Shown here: in pieces, positions 33,776 to 42,130 of the stretch
Layout: each line of letters starts with the position of its first letter
Position numbering within the stretch: position 1 is the first letter of the stretch
Assembly (NCBI RefSeq): GCF_018998565.1
Contig: NZ_JAHNZO010000009.1
Coordinates: 124,001-188,000 of the forward strand
Reading direction: 5' to 3'
Source: Paenibacillus oleatilyticus
Lineage (GTDB): Bacteria; Bacillota; Bacilli; Paenibacillales; NBRC-103111
DNA length: 64,000 nt
The notes under the pieces: generated by a model
What the model saw: only the letters and a program-made list of their open reading frames with translations
Database searches by the model: none
Told to the model about the DNA's origin: nothing
Translations under genes and position numbers: made by a program

Positions 33776-34614
33776 CGAACGATGTACAGGTTCAGGTTCT
33801 CGGCGTCGGAGCCATAACGCAGGCAGGCTTCGGCGCGGCATTTGCGGGCAGCCTGCCGTCCGCAATCGAAACGGGCGGCGATATGAAACGCGCTGCCCTT
33901 GTACCGGATAGCGGAGACGCCCGGCTGAAGCGGATGAAGAAGTGGTCCAGATCGTCCCAGTTGGCCTGTTTCGCCGTTCACGAGGCGTTATCCGGGCACC
34001 CGGAGCCGGACCCTGTGCGGACGGCGATCGTCATCGGAGCCGACTACACCAATCTGGAGGCGATTCTGGCGATGGATGCGGAAGCAAAGCGCTACGGCGT
34101 CAACGGGACGAATCCGGCTTTGTTCCCGGAAACGGTGTTGAATGTAATCGGCGGGCATCTTTCTTCTTATTTCCGCATCGCCGGGGTGAACGTGACGATC
34201 TCCAGCGGCCCCCAAACCGGCTTGAAGGCGCTCGGCTATGCGGCCGATCTGCTCCGTCTCGGTCTGGCCGACCGGGCGATCGTGTGCACGGTCCATTTGC
34301 TGCCCCCGCCGCCCTTCGGGCAGAGGACGCTTCCGTGCGCGTACGAGCGCGAATCGGTTGCCGCTTTGCTCCTGGGTCCGGCGGCCGCTGATGCCGAAGC
34401 GGGAATTGCGCTTCGTTCGGAAGCGGCGCCGGAGGCAGAACAGCGGCGCCCGCTGGCGGCTACGGCAGCGTCCGAGGTGCCGCTTGCCATCGTCTCCGCC
34501 GTGCACCGGATCAGGCAGGAAGGCTGCGGGGAAGCAGTGATCGCAACGTCGGACGAATCCGGAAACGATGTCCGGATCACGCTGCTTCCGCATGCGGACG
34601 GTGGTTGGCGTTGA
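33772..34614 (+). CDS. Half-length chain-length-factor-like ketosynthase
   Basis: A 280-residue protein that covers only the N-terminal half of a ketosynthase, like the short CLF (ApeC-type, ketoacyl-synt_2) of aryl-polyene loci. The nucleophile region reads ISSGPQTGLKAL, so the Cys is replaced, and there is no C-terminal His/Lys half. It overlaps the genes on both sides. Probably a non-catalytic partner of the ketosynthase before it. Confidence 0.72.
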   Translation: MTNDVQVQVLGVGAITQAGFGAAFAGSLPSAIETGGDMKRAALVPDSGDARLKRMKKWSRSSQLACFAVHEALSGHPEPDPVRTAIVIGADYTNLEAILAMDAEAKRYGVNGTNPALFPETVLNVIGGHLSSYFRIAGVNVTISSGPQTGLKALGYAADLLRLGLADRAIVCTVHLLPPPPFGQRTLPCAYERESVAALLLGPAAADAEAGIALRSEAAPEAEQRRPLAATAASEVPLAIVSAVHRIRQEGCGEAVIATSDESGNDVRITLLPHADGGWR

Positions 34615-35951
34615 GCGGGCAGGAGGCAAGGAAAGGAGACGCTCGCCGGACGCCGCCCTTTCGTGCGGTAGTGACCGGGACCGGACTTGCCGCCTCGTCC
34701 GGCTTCGGAGAAGACCGGATCTGGGAGGCGGTGCTTCACCAGCGCTCGCCGGTCACTTCGCGAACATATGAGACGGGCGTCGGCGGGAGCGTCCGTTATC
34801 CGGTGTACGGCATCGACGCAGGCGAACTGCGGGCCCGGTTGACCGAGTCCGAGCGGCAGGCGATGGCCGAGTGGGGGCTATCCGGCGACGTCGATCTGGC
34901 TCTGCTTATTGTCACGATCCGGGAAGCGCTGCGGTCCGCCGGGCTTGATCCGGATTCCGCGGGACGGGAAGGCATGAACCTCTCGCTTGTGATCGGTCAC
35001 GAAAATTTGGGCACCGTGTTCCTGGTCGATCGTCTGCTGCGCAGCGGAGGGATCGTACCGTCCGGACCGGACGAGGCGCTGCCTTCGTTCCGGCACTTTC
35101 AGGACTCGTTTTTTCATATTCAAACGTTCCCCTATTTGTTTTATTTGGCCCGGCTGTTCGGCGTGAACGGGTTGACGTACACGGTGAACAACGCCTGCGC
35201 TTCCGGATTGTACGCGCTGGAGCTCGGGAGGCAATTGCTCGCCTCCGGCAGCACGGACGCCGTTATCGTCGCCTGCTCGGATTATGCGCATGTCACCGAA
35301 TATTTATGGCTTCAGGACAAGGGTGCACTGTCCAAAAAACACGAGCTTCGCCCGTTCGACCGCAAACGCGACGGCTCGATCCTCGGAGACGGAGCGGGAG
35401 CGCTCGTGCTGGAGTCCGCAGACCGTGCCGCACGGAGGGGGGCCGGTGCGGTTTGCGAATACGCCGGGGGCAGCTTCGGCCAGGACACTTGGAGCCTCAC
35501 GCTGCCAGACGTCAGCCGGCATACTTACTCATCCGTCATTGCCGATGCCGTCGCCCGATGGGGCGGGGCCGGGGTCGATCTGCTGGTGCCGCACGGAGCC
35601 GGGAGCCCGCTTTGGGACCGGTATGAGGCGGCCGAAATTCGCCGGTCGTTCGCGCAGCTGTCGATGGCAACGCCGCTTGTGACGGCGTTTAAAGGCTATC
35701 TCGGCCATACGCTGGGAGCAAGCGCCATGCTGGAAATGCTGTTAATGCTGCGCTGCATGAAGGAAGGCCTCGTTCCGCCGACGCTTCATTACGAAGAGTC
35801 CGGAGCGAAGATCGAGCTCCCCGTGACGGCGGCCTGGGAGAAGCGGGACATTCGTACCGCCATCAAAGCGGTTCCCGCGTACGGAGGGTTTCATGCGGCT
35901 TGCCTTTTCAAAACCATAGATCTGAAAGAGGAATACGGGGGGAAGGAATGA
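34611..35951 (+). CDS. Ketosynthase 2 (FabF/KASII type, ApeR-like position)
   Basis: A 446-residue ketosynthase with Cys in NNACASGLYAL, His in VPHGAGS and KGYLGHTLGAS, so catalytically complete. The start is uncertain: TTG 34611 overlaps the previous stop, and TTG 34605 is an alternative. It is longer and more divergent than the first ketosynthase and may accept the starter, as the second KS does in aryl-polyene systems. The stop overlaps the ketoreductase gene. Confidence 0.83.
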   Translation: MSGQEARKGDARRTPPFRAVVTGTGLAASSGFGEDRIWEAVLHQRSPVTSRTYETGVGGSVRYPVYGIDAGELRARLTESERQAMAEWGLSGDVDLALLIVTIREALRSAGLDPDSAGREGMNLSLVIGHENLGTVFLVDRLLRSGGIVPSGPDEALPSFRHFQDSFFHIQTFPYLFYLARLFGVNGLTYTVNNACASGLYALELGRQLLASGSTDAVIVACSDYAHVTEYLWLQDKGALSKKHELRPFDRKRDGSILGDGAGALVLESADRAARRGAGAVCEYAGGSFGQDTWSLTLPDVSRHTYSSVIADAVARWGGAGVDLLVPHGAGSPLWDRYEAAEIRRSFAQLSMATPLVTAFKGYLGHTLGASAMLEMLLMLRCMKEGLVPPTLHYEESGAKIELPVTAAWEKRDIRTAIKAVPAYGGFHAACLFKTIDLKEEYGGKE

Positions 35952-36694
35952 GCCGGACACAATGGGATTTTTCCAATAAACGAGCAGTCGTCACCGGGGG
36001 CTCGCAAGGCATCGGAGCGGCCATTGTCCGGGGGTTGGCCGCAGCAGGCGCCTCCGTCTTGTTTACGTATTCGCGCCATGCCGAAGCGGCGGAGACGCTG
36101 GTGCGGGAATGCGGCGGTCCGAACGTCGTCACGGCAGTACAAGCGGACTTTGCGGCCTCATCCGGCTTGGAGCGGCTGACAGACCTCCTTTTCCGCGAGC
36201 CGGAAATTCATTGCGTGGTGAATAATGCGGGCATCGTTCTCGACGGACCGCTTTACACGATGCCGGAACGGCATTGGCAGGACGTGCTGCAGGTGAATTT
36301 ATCCGCTTTATTCCCGGTTGCCAAAGCAGCGATTCCTTCGTTGGCCCGCTCCCGGGGCAGCATGGTTAACGTCGCGTCCGTTGCCGGCATCAGCGGCACG
36401 GCCGGACAGACGAACTATTCGGCGGCGAAAGCCGGCGTCATCGGATTTACGAAGGCGCTGGCGCGCGAGGCCGGACCGCTCGGGGTACGGGTGAACGCCA
36501 TCGCTCCGGGCTATGTGGAAACCGGCATGCTCGGCCATCTGCAGCATGACAGAAAGAAAAAACTGACGCGGGGCATTCCGCTCAGGAGGCTCGGCCGGCC
36601 CGAAGAAATCGCCGAGGCGGTCCTGTTCCTCTTGTCGGATTCCGCTTCGTACATGACCGGTTCCGTGCTGGTGGCGGACGGGGGATTATATTGA
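35948..36694 (+). CDS. 3-ketoacyl-ACP reductase (FabG-type SDR)
   Basis: A 248-residue short-chain dehydrogenase with TGGSQGIGAAI for NADPH, NNAG, Ser in NVASVAGISG and NYSAAKAG with Tyr and Lys. It reduces 3-ketoacyl-ACP to 3-hydroxyacyl-ACP for the dehydratase pair at 14507-15387. ATG 35948 overlaps the ketosynthase stop. Confidence 0.9.
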   Translation: MSRTQWDFSNKRAVVTGGSQGIGAAIVRGLAAAGASVLFTYSRHAEAAETLVRECGGPNVVTAVQADFAASSGLERLTDLLFREPEIHCVVNNAGIVLDGPLYTMPERHWQDVLQVNLSALFPVAKAAIPSLARSRGSMVNVASVAGISGTAGQTNYSAAKAGVIGFTKALAREAGPLGVRVNAIAPGYVETGMLGHLQHDRKKKLTRGIPLRRLGRPEEIAEAVLFLLSDSASYMTGSVLVADGGLY

Positions 36695-36712
36695 CAAAGG
36701 AGCTGTCGAGGG

Positions 36713-36976
36713 ATGGAACGGAATCAGGAAGCTTTGAAGAGACGCTTGGTCGAGCTGGCATTTGAAATTACCGGAGAAGGGGAGCTCGGCGAAGACCAGG
36801 ATTACGACGTTTACTTAACTTCGCCGCTGCCCGAGCTAGGGGTCGATTCGTTGACGGCGCTTGAGCTGGCCGTGCACCTGGAGCGCGAATTCGGGACCCG
36901 CCTGGAGGAGCAGGAGCTGACGCAGATTCGCACGCTGGAGGACATCGTCCGGTTTGTCGAAGCTAAAGGAGACTAA
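36713..36976 (+). CDS. Acyl carrier protein 5
   Basis: An 87-residue ACP with LGVDSLTALEL and the acidic HLEREFGTRLEE. It directly follows the ketosynthase/ketoreductase genes and is the best candidate for the chain-carrying ACP of the polyketide cycle. Confidence 0.88.
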   Translation: MERNQEALKRRLVELAFEITGEGELGEDQDYDVYLTSPLPELGVDSLTALELAVHLEREFGTRLEEQELTQIRTLEDIVRFVEAKGD

Positions 36977-36977
36977 G

Positions 36978-37931
36978 ATGCGGGTACAATGGCTCCGGCA
37001 AAATTATGCGTCCGTCGCGCGGAAAGTCCGGCCGCTTCAAAGCGACGATCCGTTTTTTGTCGACCGTTTTCAATCGATATTGACCGCCTTCCTGTACGGC
37101 TACAACAGCGTGCTAAACAGCCGACGGCTGGAGCCCGAGGCGGTTCGGCAGGAACTGGACGGACGTTTCGACGAGTTTTACCGGGGCTTCGCGTATGAGG
37201 GGCTCGGCATGGGGCTCGGAGCCCGGACGCTGTTTCTCCGCTCCGAACGCATGCGGCTCGAACAAGCCATGAACGCGGTAGCGCCGGGCTATTTGTACCA
37301 ATATTACGTGGGGCTCGGCTGGTGGCTGTCGATGCGCTACGGCTTTCGCCAAACAGGCTACCGCCGTTTTCTGCGCGATCTAAGCCCGCTCTATGGCCCT
37401 ATCGTGTTTGACGGGGTCGGGTTCCGTACCGGGCTGTTCCGCTTCGGGGCAAATCCGGGGATCGTTGCGCGCTTTGCGGAATTCGGACCGTTTGGGCAGC
37501 GGGTTTGCTATCAAGGGCTTGGCCGGTGCCTGTGGTTTCTGCACGAATTCAACCTGCTGCGGGTGATGCAAGACGTGCAGCGTCTGCCGCCCGAGCGTCG
37601 CGGCGACACGATGAGCGGAGTCGGGCTGGCCGTCGCTTACAGCCTGTTCGACGATCCGCACCGGGCGCTGGAGCTGCGCCGCCCGATGCCTGAGGAGCTG
37701 CGTCCCGCCTTTCGGCAAGGGCTTGCGTTCGGCTGGGAGGCCAGAAGGCTGCAGACCCCGGGATTTGCGGCGAAGCTGGAAGGCATTTCGTCCGAGGCGG
37801 CGGATACGATTCACGGATATGTCCGGTCGGTGCACCAGGTCAGACAGGAGCTGCTGGACAGCGGGGCATCCGTTCGTTTTTATACCGACTGGCTGGATGG
37901 CGTCCGCCGGCGTCTGGCAAACGAAAGTTAA
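36978..37931 (+). CDS. DUF1702 protein (enediyne UnbL/E4 family)
   Basis: A 317-residue protein that matches the DUF1702 pattern closely: FYRGFAYEGLGMGLG, YYVGLGWW, then FDGVGFRTGLF, YQGLGRCLWF, SGVGLAVAYS and FGWEARR. This family is best known from enediyne clusters, where it stands beside UnbV; its function is not established. Here it lies one base after ACP 5 and just before an UnbV-type gene, in a cluster without an enediyne PKS. Confidence 0.82.
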   Translation: MRVQWLRQNYASVARKVRPLQSDDPFFVDRFQSILTAFLYGYNSVLNSRRLEPEAVRQELDGRFDEFYRGFAYEGLGMGLGARTLFLRSERMRLEQAMNAVAPGYLYQYYVGLGWWLSMRYGFRQTGYRRFLRDLSPLYGPIVFDGVGFRTGLFRFGANPGIVARFAEFGPFGQRVCYQGLGRCLWFLHEFNLLRVMQDVQRLPPERRGDTMSGVGLAVAYSLFDDPHRALELRRPMPEELRPAFRQGLAFGWEARRLQTPGFAAKLEGISSEAADTIHGYVRSVHQVRQELLDSGASVRFYTDWLDGVRRRLANES

Positions 37932-37950
37932 CAAGGGGAGAGACCATGCG

Positions 37951-39714
37951 ATGAAATCGATAATCCGGGTAGTGGGCATTTTAAGTGCGGCTCTTGTTCT
38001 AGTGGCCGGCTGCTCTGCCGGAACGGGGGGCCGCAGCACCGAATACGGCATCTCCTATACGGACGTCACGGAGCAAGCGGGCATTAAATTTAAGCACGAG
38101 AAGGCGCAGTTCGATTCCAAAGGGGACAACATCATGCCCTGGCTGCAATCGACAGGCGCGGGCGTGGCCGTCGGCGATTACGACGGAGACGGTCTTATGG
38201 ATCTGTACTTCATCAGCTCCAAGGCGAACAGCATGAACGCCCTTTACCATAATAACGGGGACGGCACGTTTACCGACGTAGCGCCCAAGCTGGGGCTTGC
38301 GGACGTGAACCGGGAAGCCGTCTCCGAGACGGCGCTGTGGATCGATTACGACAACAGCGGGCATCCGAGCCTTTTCATCGGCAAGTGGGGCGGGCCGAGC
38401 CAACTATTCCATAATAACGGGGACGGCACGTTTACGGACGTATCCGAGAAAAGCGGCGTCAGCAACTATATTGGAAACTACGCCAAAGCCATCTCGCTGG
38501 ACTATAATCGCGACGGTCTTTTGGACATCTATTTAGGAGGCTATTTTCACGAAAAAAACAATTTGTTCCATCTCACGACGACGAAAATCATGCACAACGA
38601 TTTCGAGAAGGCGCGAAACGGCGGCAAAAACGTGATGCTTCGCAACAACGGGGACGGCACGTTCACCGATGTAGCCGACGAGCTCGGAGTGGAGGACCGG
38701 GGCTGGACGCTCGCGACGGCGGCAGGAGACTTGAACAACGACGGCTGGCCCGACCTGTATAACGCCAACGATTTTGGACCGGACGTGCTCTACTTGAACG
38801 AGGAGGGCAAACGATTTAAACGCATCATCCAGCCGAGAGGCATCGGAGACGACACGTACAAGGGAATGAATGCGGACTTTGCCGATGTGTTTCACGACGG
38901 CAATCTGGCGATTTATGTCACGAATGTGAGCAAATCAAGGTATATTTTGGAAGGCAATCAGCTTTGGCATCCGAATGCCCAAGGCCAATACGTCGACCGC
39001 GCGGAGGAAATGGGGATCAATCTGGCGGGGTTCTCGTGGGGGGCGCGGTTTTTCGACGCAGATAACAGCGGCAATTTCAGCTTAATGGTCACGAACGGGT
39101 TCATCTCGGCGGGCAAAGAACGGGATTACTGGTTTGACCTCGGCACGTTGGCCACAACCCCTGGTACAATCGTCGAGGATATGAAAAACTGGCCTGCCTT
39201 CGCCGACAAGAGCTTGTCCGGTTACGAGAAAAAACGGCTGTTCTGGAATAACGGAAAAACGTTCAAAGACATTGCTCAGGAAACGGGAATTACGTTCGAT
39301 TCCGACAGCCGGGGTGTCGCTGCCGTCGACTTGTGGAACCGTGGAGTGCTGGATCTCGTGTTCGCGAATCAAGGCGCCCAGCCCAAAGTGTATAAGACGA
39401 CCAATACGACAAATCACAATTGGATCAAGCTTGAGCTGACGGGGACGGCGCCGAGCAACCGGGAAGCCGTCGGAGCGCGTGTAACGTTCGAGGTCAAAGG
39501 CGTGAAGACGGTCATGGAGCGGGACGGCGGCAATTCGCACGGAGCCCAGAGCGAGCCGCGTCTGCACTTTGGTCTTGGGGATGCGGCGCAAGCGGACAAG
39601 ATCACGATCCGCTGGCCGAGCGGCCGACTGCAGGAGTTGACCCAGGTGAAAGCCAATCAGGTTCTGAAAGTGACGGAACCGGATGGTCCGGTCCCGGCGG
39701 CAGGTGTGAAATGA
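37951..39714 (+). CDS. ASPIC/UnbV (CRTAC1-like) lipoprotein
   Basis: A 587-residue lipoprotein. The signal ends in LVLVAGC, so Cys 21 would be lipidated. FG-GAP/VCBS repeats follow with repeated NNGDGTFTDV motifs, calcium-binding in type, and an ASPIC/UnbV domain closes the C terminus (VGARVTFEVKGVKT, then HFGLGDA and ITIRWPSG). It should sit on the outer face of the membrane as a beta-propeller. Such proteins accompany DUF1702 in enediyne loci. Confidence 0.87.
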   Translation: MKSIIRVVGILSAALVLVAGCSAGTGGRSTEYGISYTDVTEQAGIKFKHEKAQFDSKGDNIMPWLQSTGAGVAVGDYDGDGLMDLYFISSKANSMNALYHNNGDGTFTDVAPKLGLADVNREAVSETALWIDYDNSGHPSLFIGKWGGPSQLFHNNGDGTFTDVSEKSGVSNYIGNYAKAISLDYNRDGLLDIYLGGYFHEKNNLFHLTTTKIMHNDFEKARNGGKNVMLRNNGDGTFTDVADELGVEDRGWTLATAAGDLNNDGWPDLYNANDFGPDVLYLNEEGKRFKRIIQPRGIGDDTYKGMNADFADVFHDGNLAIYVTNVSKSRYILEGNQLWHPNAQGQYVDRAEEMGINLAGFSWGARFFDADNSGNFSLMVTNGFISAGKERDYWFDLGTLATTPGTIVEDMKNWPAFADKSLSGYEKKRLFWNNGKTFKDIAQETGITFDSDSRGVAAVDLWNRGVLDLVFANQGAQPKVYKTTNTTNHNWIKLELTGTAPSNREAVGARVTFEVKGVKTVMERDGGNSHGAQSEPRLHFGLGDAAQADKITIRWPSGRLQELTQVKANQVLKVTEPDGPVPAAGVK

Positions 39715-40730
39715 AGGAGCGGAGACTGAACGTAGAACATGCGTCGGTGCGCGTCGGCGTCATCGGCTGCGGCAAAATCGCGCAGACGCGCCATCTCCCG
39801 GAGCTGCTCGATAATCCCGACGCGAAGCTGGCCGCCGTGTGCGACCCCGACGGGAACCGCGCGAAGACGGTCGCCGAGTCGTTCGGTGTCCCGCAGGCAT
39901 ACGATTCGCACGAATTCCTCCTCGCATCGAGCGATATCGACGCGGTCGTCGTCTGTGCGCCGAATGCGCTGCATGCCGAGATTAGCCTTCAGGCGCTGCG
40001 TTCCGGCAAGCATGTGCTGGTCGAGAAGCCCCTGGCGATTGTCCGCGAAGATTGCATCCGCATGGTCGAAGCGGCGGAGCAATACGGGCTCGTCTTGGCC
40101 GTCGGCCATAATCAAAGGCTGCACCCGGTGTTCCGGCGGGCCAAGCAGCTGATCGCTTCCGGGCGGATCGGCGCGGTCATCCAGTTCGCTACGCAGTTCC
40201 AGCACGGCGGTCCGGAGACGTGGAGCGTAGACGGAGCCGCGAGTTGGTTTCTGCAGGGCGGCAGCGCCGGATTTGGCGTCATCGGCGACCTTGGCGTCCA
40301 TCGGCTCGATCTGATGCGATGGCTGCTGGACGACGAAATCGCCGAGTTGAACGTCTATTCCGCTCATCGGCGCCCTATCACGGACATCGAAGACAATGCG
40401 GCGATGGCGCTGCGTTTTTCCGGCGGCGCTATCGGCACGATTCAAGTCGGCTGGAGCAACCCGCTGCAGGATCATCGGACCGTGATCTACGGGGAGCGGG
40501 GGATGCTGGTCATGGGAGAGACATTCGACGGCATCACCCTCGCCGATTACGGCAGCGGGAAGACGGAACAGGAAACCGTGGCGCTTTCCCTGCGTCGCGA
40601 CGGGTACTTGTGCTCCGGCGTGGCCGACGATTTCATCCGCAGCATTCGGACGGGCAGCGCCCCTGCCGTCAGCGGCCGGGAAGCGCTCCGTACGATGGAG
40701 GCGCTGTTCCAGGCTTTGCCGGGCCCGTGA
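39711..40730 (+). CDS. Gfo/Idh/MocA-family oxidoreductase
   Basis: A 339-residue NAD(P)-dependent oxidoreductase. It has the Rossmann loop GVIGCGKIAQTRHLP, the EKP motif in HVLVEKPLAI, and GDLGVHRLDLMRWLL with the catalytic His region. These act on sugars, inositols and biliverdin-like substrates. It overlaps the UnbV gene by 4 bases and ends the main operon. The substrate could be a sugar on the product or its precursor. Confidence 0.83.
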   Translation: MKERRLNVEHASVRVGVIGCGKIAQTRHLPELLDNPDAKLAAVCDPDGNRAKTVAESFGVPQAYDSHEFLLASSDIDAVVVCAPNALHAEISLQALRSGKHVLVEKPLAIVREDCIRMVEAAEQYGLVLAVGHNQRLHPVFRRAKQLIASGRIGAVIQFATQFQHGGPETWSVDGAASWFLQGGSAGFGVIGDLGVHRLDLMRWLLDDEIAELNVYSAHRRPITDIEDNAAMALRFSGGAIGTIQVGWSNPLQDHRTVIYGERGMLVMGETFDGITLADYGSGKTEQETVALSLRRDGYLCSGVADDFIRSIRTGSAPAVSGREALRTMEALFQALPGP

Positions 40731-40848
40731 TGGGTGTCGCCGAAGCCGCGAAAAAAATTTTTTTCTCCAGCTTGTATGGTTTTCCTTCTGCGATTCGTTA
40801 CTTCATGTGAAAGCCTATTAATTCCACGATTCGAGGAGGAAACCAATC

Positions 40849-41370
40849 ATGAAAAGCACGGATTTGAAAGCTTCCATCAAACGCATTCCCGCTTTTACCG
40901 CAGCCGTACACCCGGTAGTGGCGAATTACACCGAAATGGGCAAGGAAGTGAGAAAGTCCTGGAAGCAGGTAGACAGTCTGATTCCGAAGGGCCATCCGAT
41001 GCGGCTGCAAGGCGATGTGGCCTACACCTTCTCCCCGCAGCGCATTCTGGGGAGCGACATCAGCAGCTTCGAAATAAAAATCGGGGTGCAGGTCGAGTCG
41101 CACGCCACTCTGGCGCAGCCGATGGAACTGTTCCAAGTGCCGGAGCGGGAGTACGTAACGACTCATTTCCGCGGAGGATGGAAAGAGCTGAACACGGTTT
41201 ATTTTGATCTCATCAACTGGATCAAAGAGAACGGGTACGAGCTGGATCAATCGGATGACGTCTATTGGATCGAAACGTATCCGCTAAACCCGGTCAATCC
41301 GTTCGAAATTCCGCATGATCAAATCGAGACGTTCGATTACGAGATCAGCATGGCAGTCGTTAAAAAGTGA
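40849..41370 (+). CDS. GyrI-like small-molecule-binding protein
   Basis: A 173-residue stand-alone effector-binding domain resembling GyrI/AraC-E-type folds: a pattern of beta strands with EYVTTHFRGGWKELNTVY and DVYWIETYPLNP near the C terminus. No DNA-binding domain is present. CGAGGAGG precedes the ATG. It lies at the end of the cluster; binding or sequestering the product for self-protection is possible but unproven. Confidence 0.65.
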   Translation: MKSTDLKASIKRIPAFTAAVHPVVANYTEMGKEVRKSWKQVDSLIPKGHPMRLQGDVAYTFSPQRILGSDISSFEIKIGVQVESHATLAQPMELFQVPEREYVTTHFRGGWKELNTVYFDLINWIKENGYELDQSDDVYWIETYPLNPVNPFEIPHDQIETFDYEISMAVVKK

Positions 41371-41390
41371 TCCGGATTGCAGGGAAAAGC

Positions 41391-41437
41391 AATCGCCCTC
41401 CAGCTTGCCTTCTTGGCGGGGAGGGCGATTTATTTAT
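41391..41437 (+). terminator. Rho-independent terminator at the cluster end
   Basis: AATCGCCCTCC pairs with GAGGGCGATT (41421-41430), followed by TATTTAT. It marks the right border of the biosynthetic cluster. Confidence 0.8.
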
Positions 41438-41535
41438 GTCCGGCAGCGGACATTCGCATCGAATCGCTGCTGGTGAATCGAGCGAGCTCTTCAAAAAAAA
41501 ATTGTCTGAATTTTGATCAAAAATTGAATTTTATA

Positions 41536-41564
41536 TGAACAAAATCGCAAAAGTGTGGTATACT
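41536..41564 (+). promoter_or_regulatory. Sigma-A-like promoter
   Basis: TGAACA (41536-41541), 17 bases, then TATACT (41559-41564), about 40 bases before the gene at 41607. The sequence around it is markedly AT-rich compared with the cluster. Confidence 0.65.
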
Positions 41565-41606
41565 ATTGGAAGAGAAAGCACTTTCAATGGTTTAGGAGTG
41601 ATCGCT

Positions 41607-41873
41607 ATGACGACGAAAACGGCAGTTTTGGCCGAAGGAACCGGAAACGAGCGCAATGTGAGCAGATTGGTAGCTTTGATGACGGCGACAGCATGGGTGC
41701 TGCTTGGAATCGGATTGCTGCTTAGTTTATTTAATCTGCATGACTTCAGTGATCGTAACACGTCCCTCATGGTCGGGGTCGGGTTCATGGTCGGCAGCGT
41801 TCATATCTATGTAATCCGTACGGCCATCCATCTGGTTCATTCCAGAGCCAAAGCGGAAGACGACAGTAAATAA
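41607..41873 (+). CDS. Small membrane protein
   Basis: An 88-residue protein with two likely transmembrane segments (about residues 21-42 and 50-72) after a polar N terminus. ATG 41607 follows TTAGGAGTG. No family was recognised. It has its own promoter and terminator and stands directly upstream of the quinol oxidase operon, so a link to respiration is possible but not shown. Confidence 0.7.
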   Translation: MTTKTAVLAEGTGNERNVSRLVALMTATAWVLLGIGLLLSLFNLHDFSDRNTSLMVGVGFMVGSVHIYVIRTAIHLVHSRAKAEDDSK

Positions 41874-41895
41874 GTGACATAACACACAAATTTTA

Positions 41896-41926
41896 GCCCC
41901 TTCGGGATCTCCCGGAGGGGTTTTTG
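41896..41926 (+). terminator. Rho-independent terminator
   Basis: CCCCTTCGGG pairs with CCCGGAGGGG (41911-41920), followed by TTTTT. It ends the small membrane protein gene. Confidence 0.85.
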
Positions 41927-42040
41927 GTGTTATTTGGAGTGTCATATTTTAACAAGTGCAAAATATTTGTCAGCTTCGTGAAAATTTTTTTGCAGAAAAA
42001 TGACGAAACATTGACGTATTTGTTAAATGCCGCGAACATT

Positions 42041-42069
42041 TTGTCGTAATCTGTTATGGTGGTTTTATA
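42041..42069 (+). promoter_or_regulatory. Probable qox operon promoter
   Basis: TTGTCG (42041-42046), 17 bases, TTTATA (42064-42069). It lies 62 bases before qoxA in an AT-rich stretch. An alternative -35, TTGACG at 42011, has no good -10 partner. Confidence 0.55.
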
Positions 42070-42130
42070 GAGTGATCTGGCTCACAGTCAGAACAATCAT
42101 GCATTTCGGAGAGCTTGGGAGAGGATCGAC

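Noticed and set aside
31609..39714. Enediyne cluster
   Set aside because: DUF1702 and UnbV proteins are present, but there is no iterative enediyne PKS (KS-AT-ACP-KR-DH) and no enediyne thioesterase in the window; the synthase here is made of discrete proteins.
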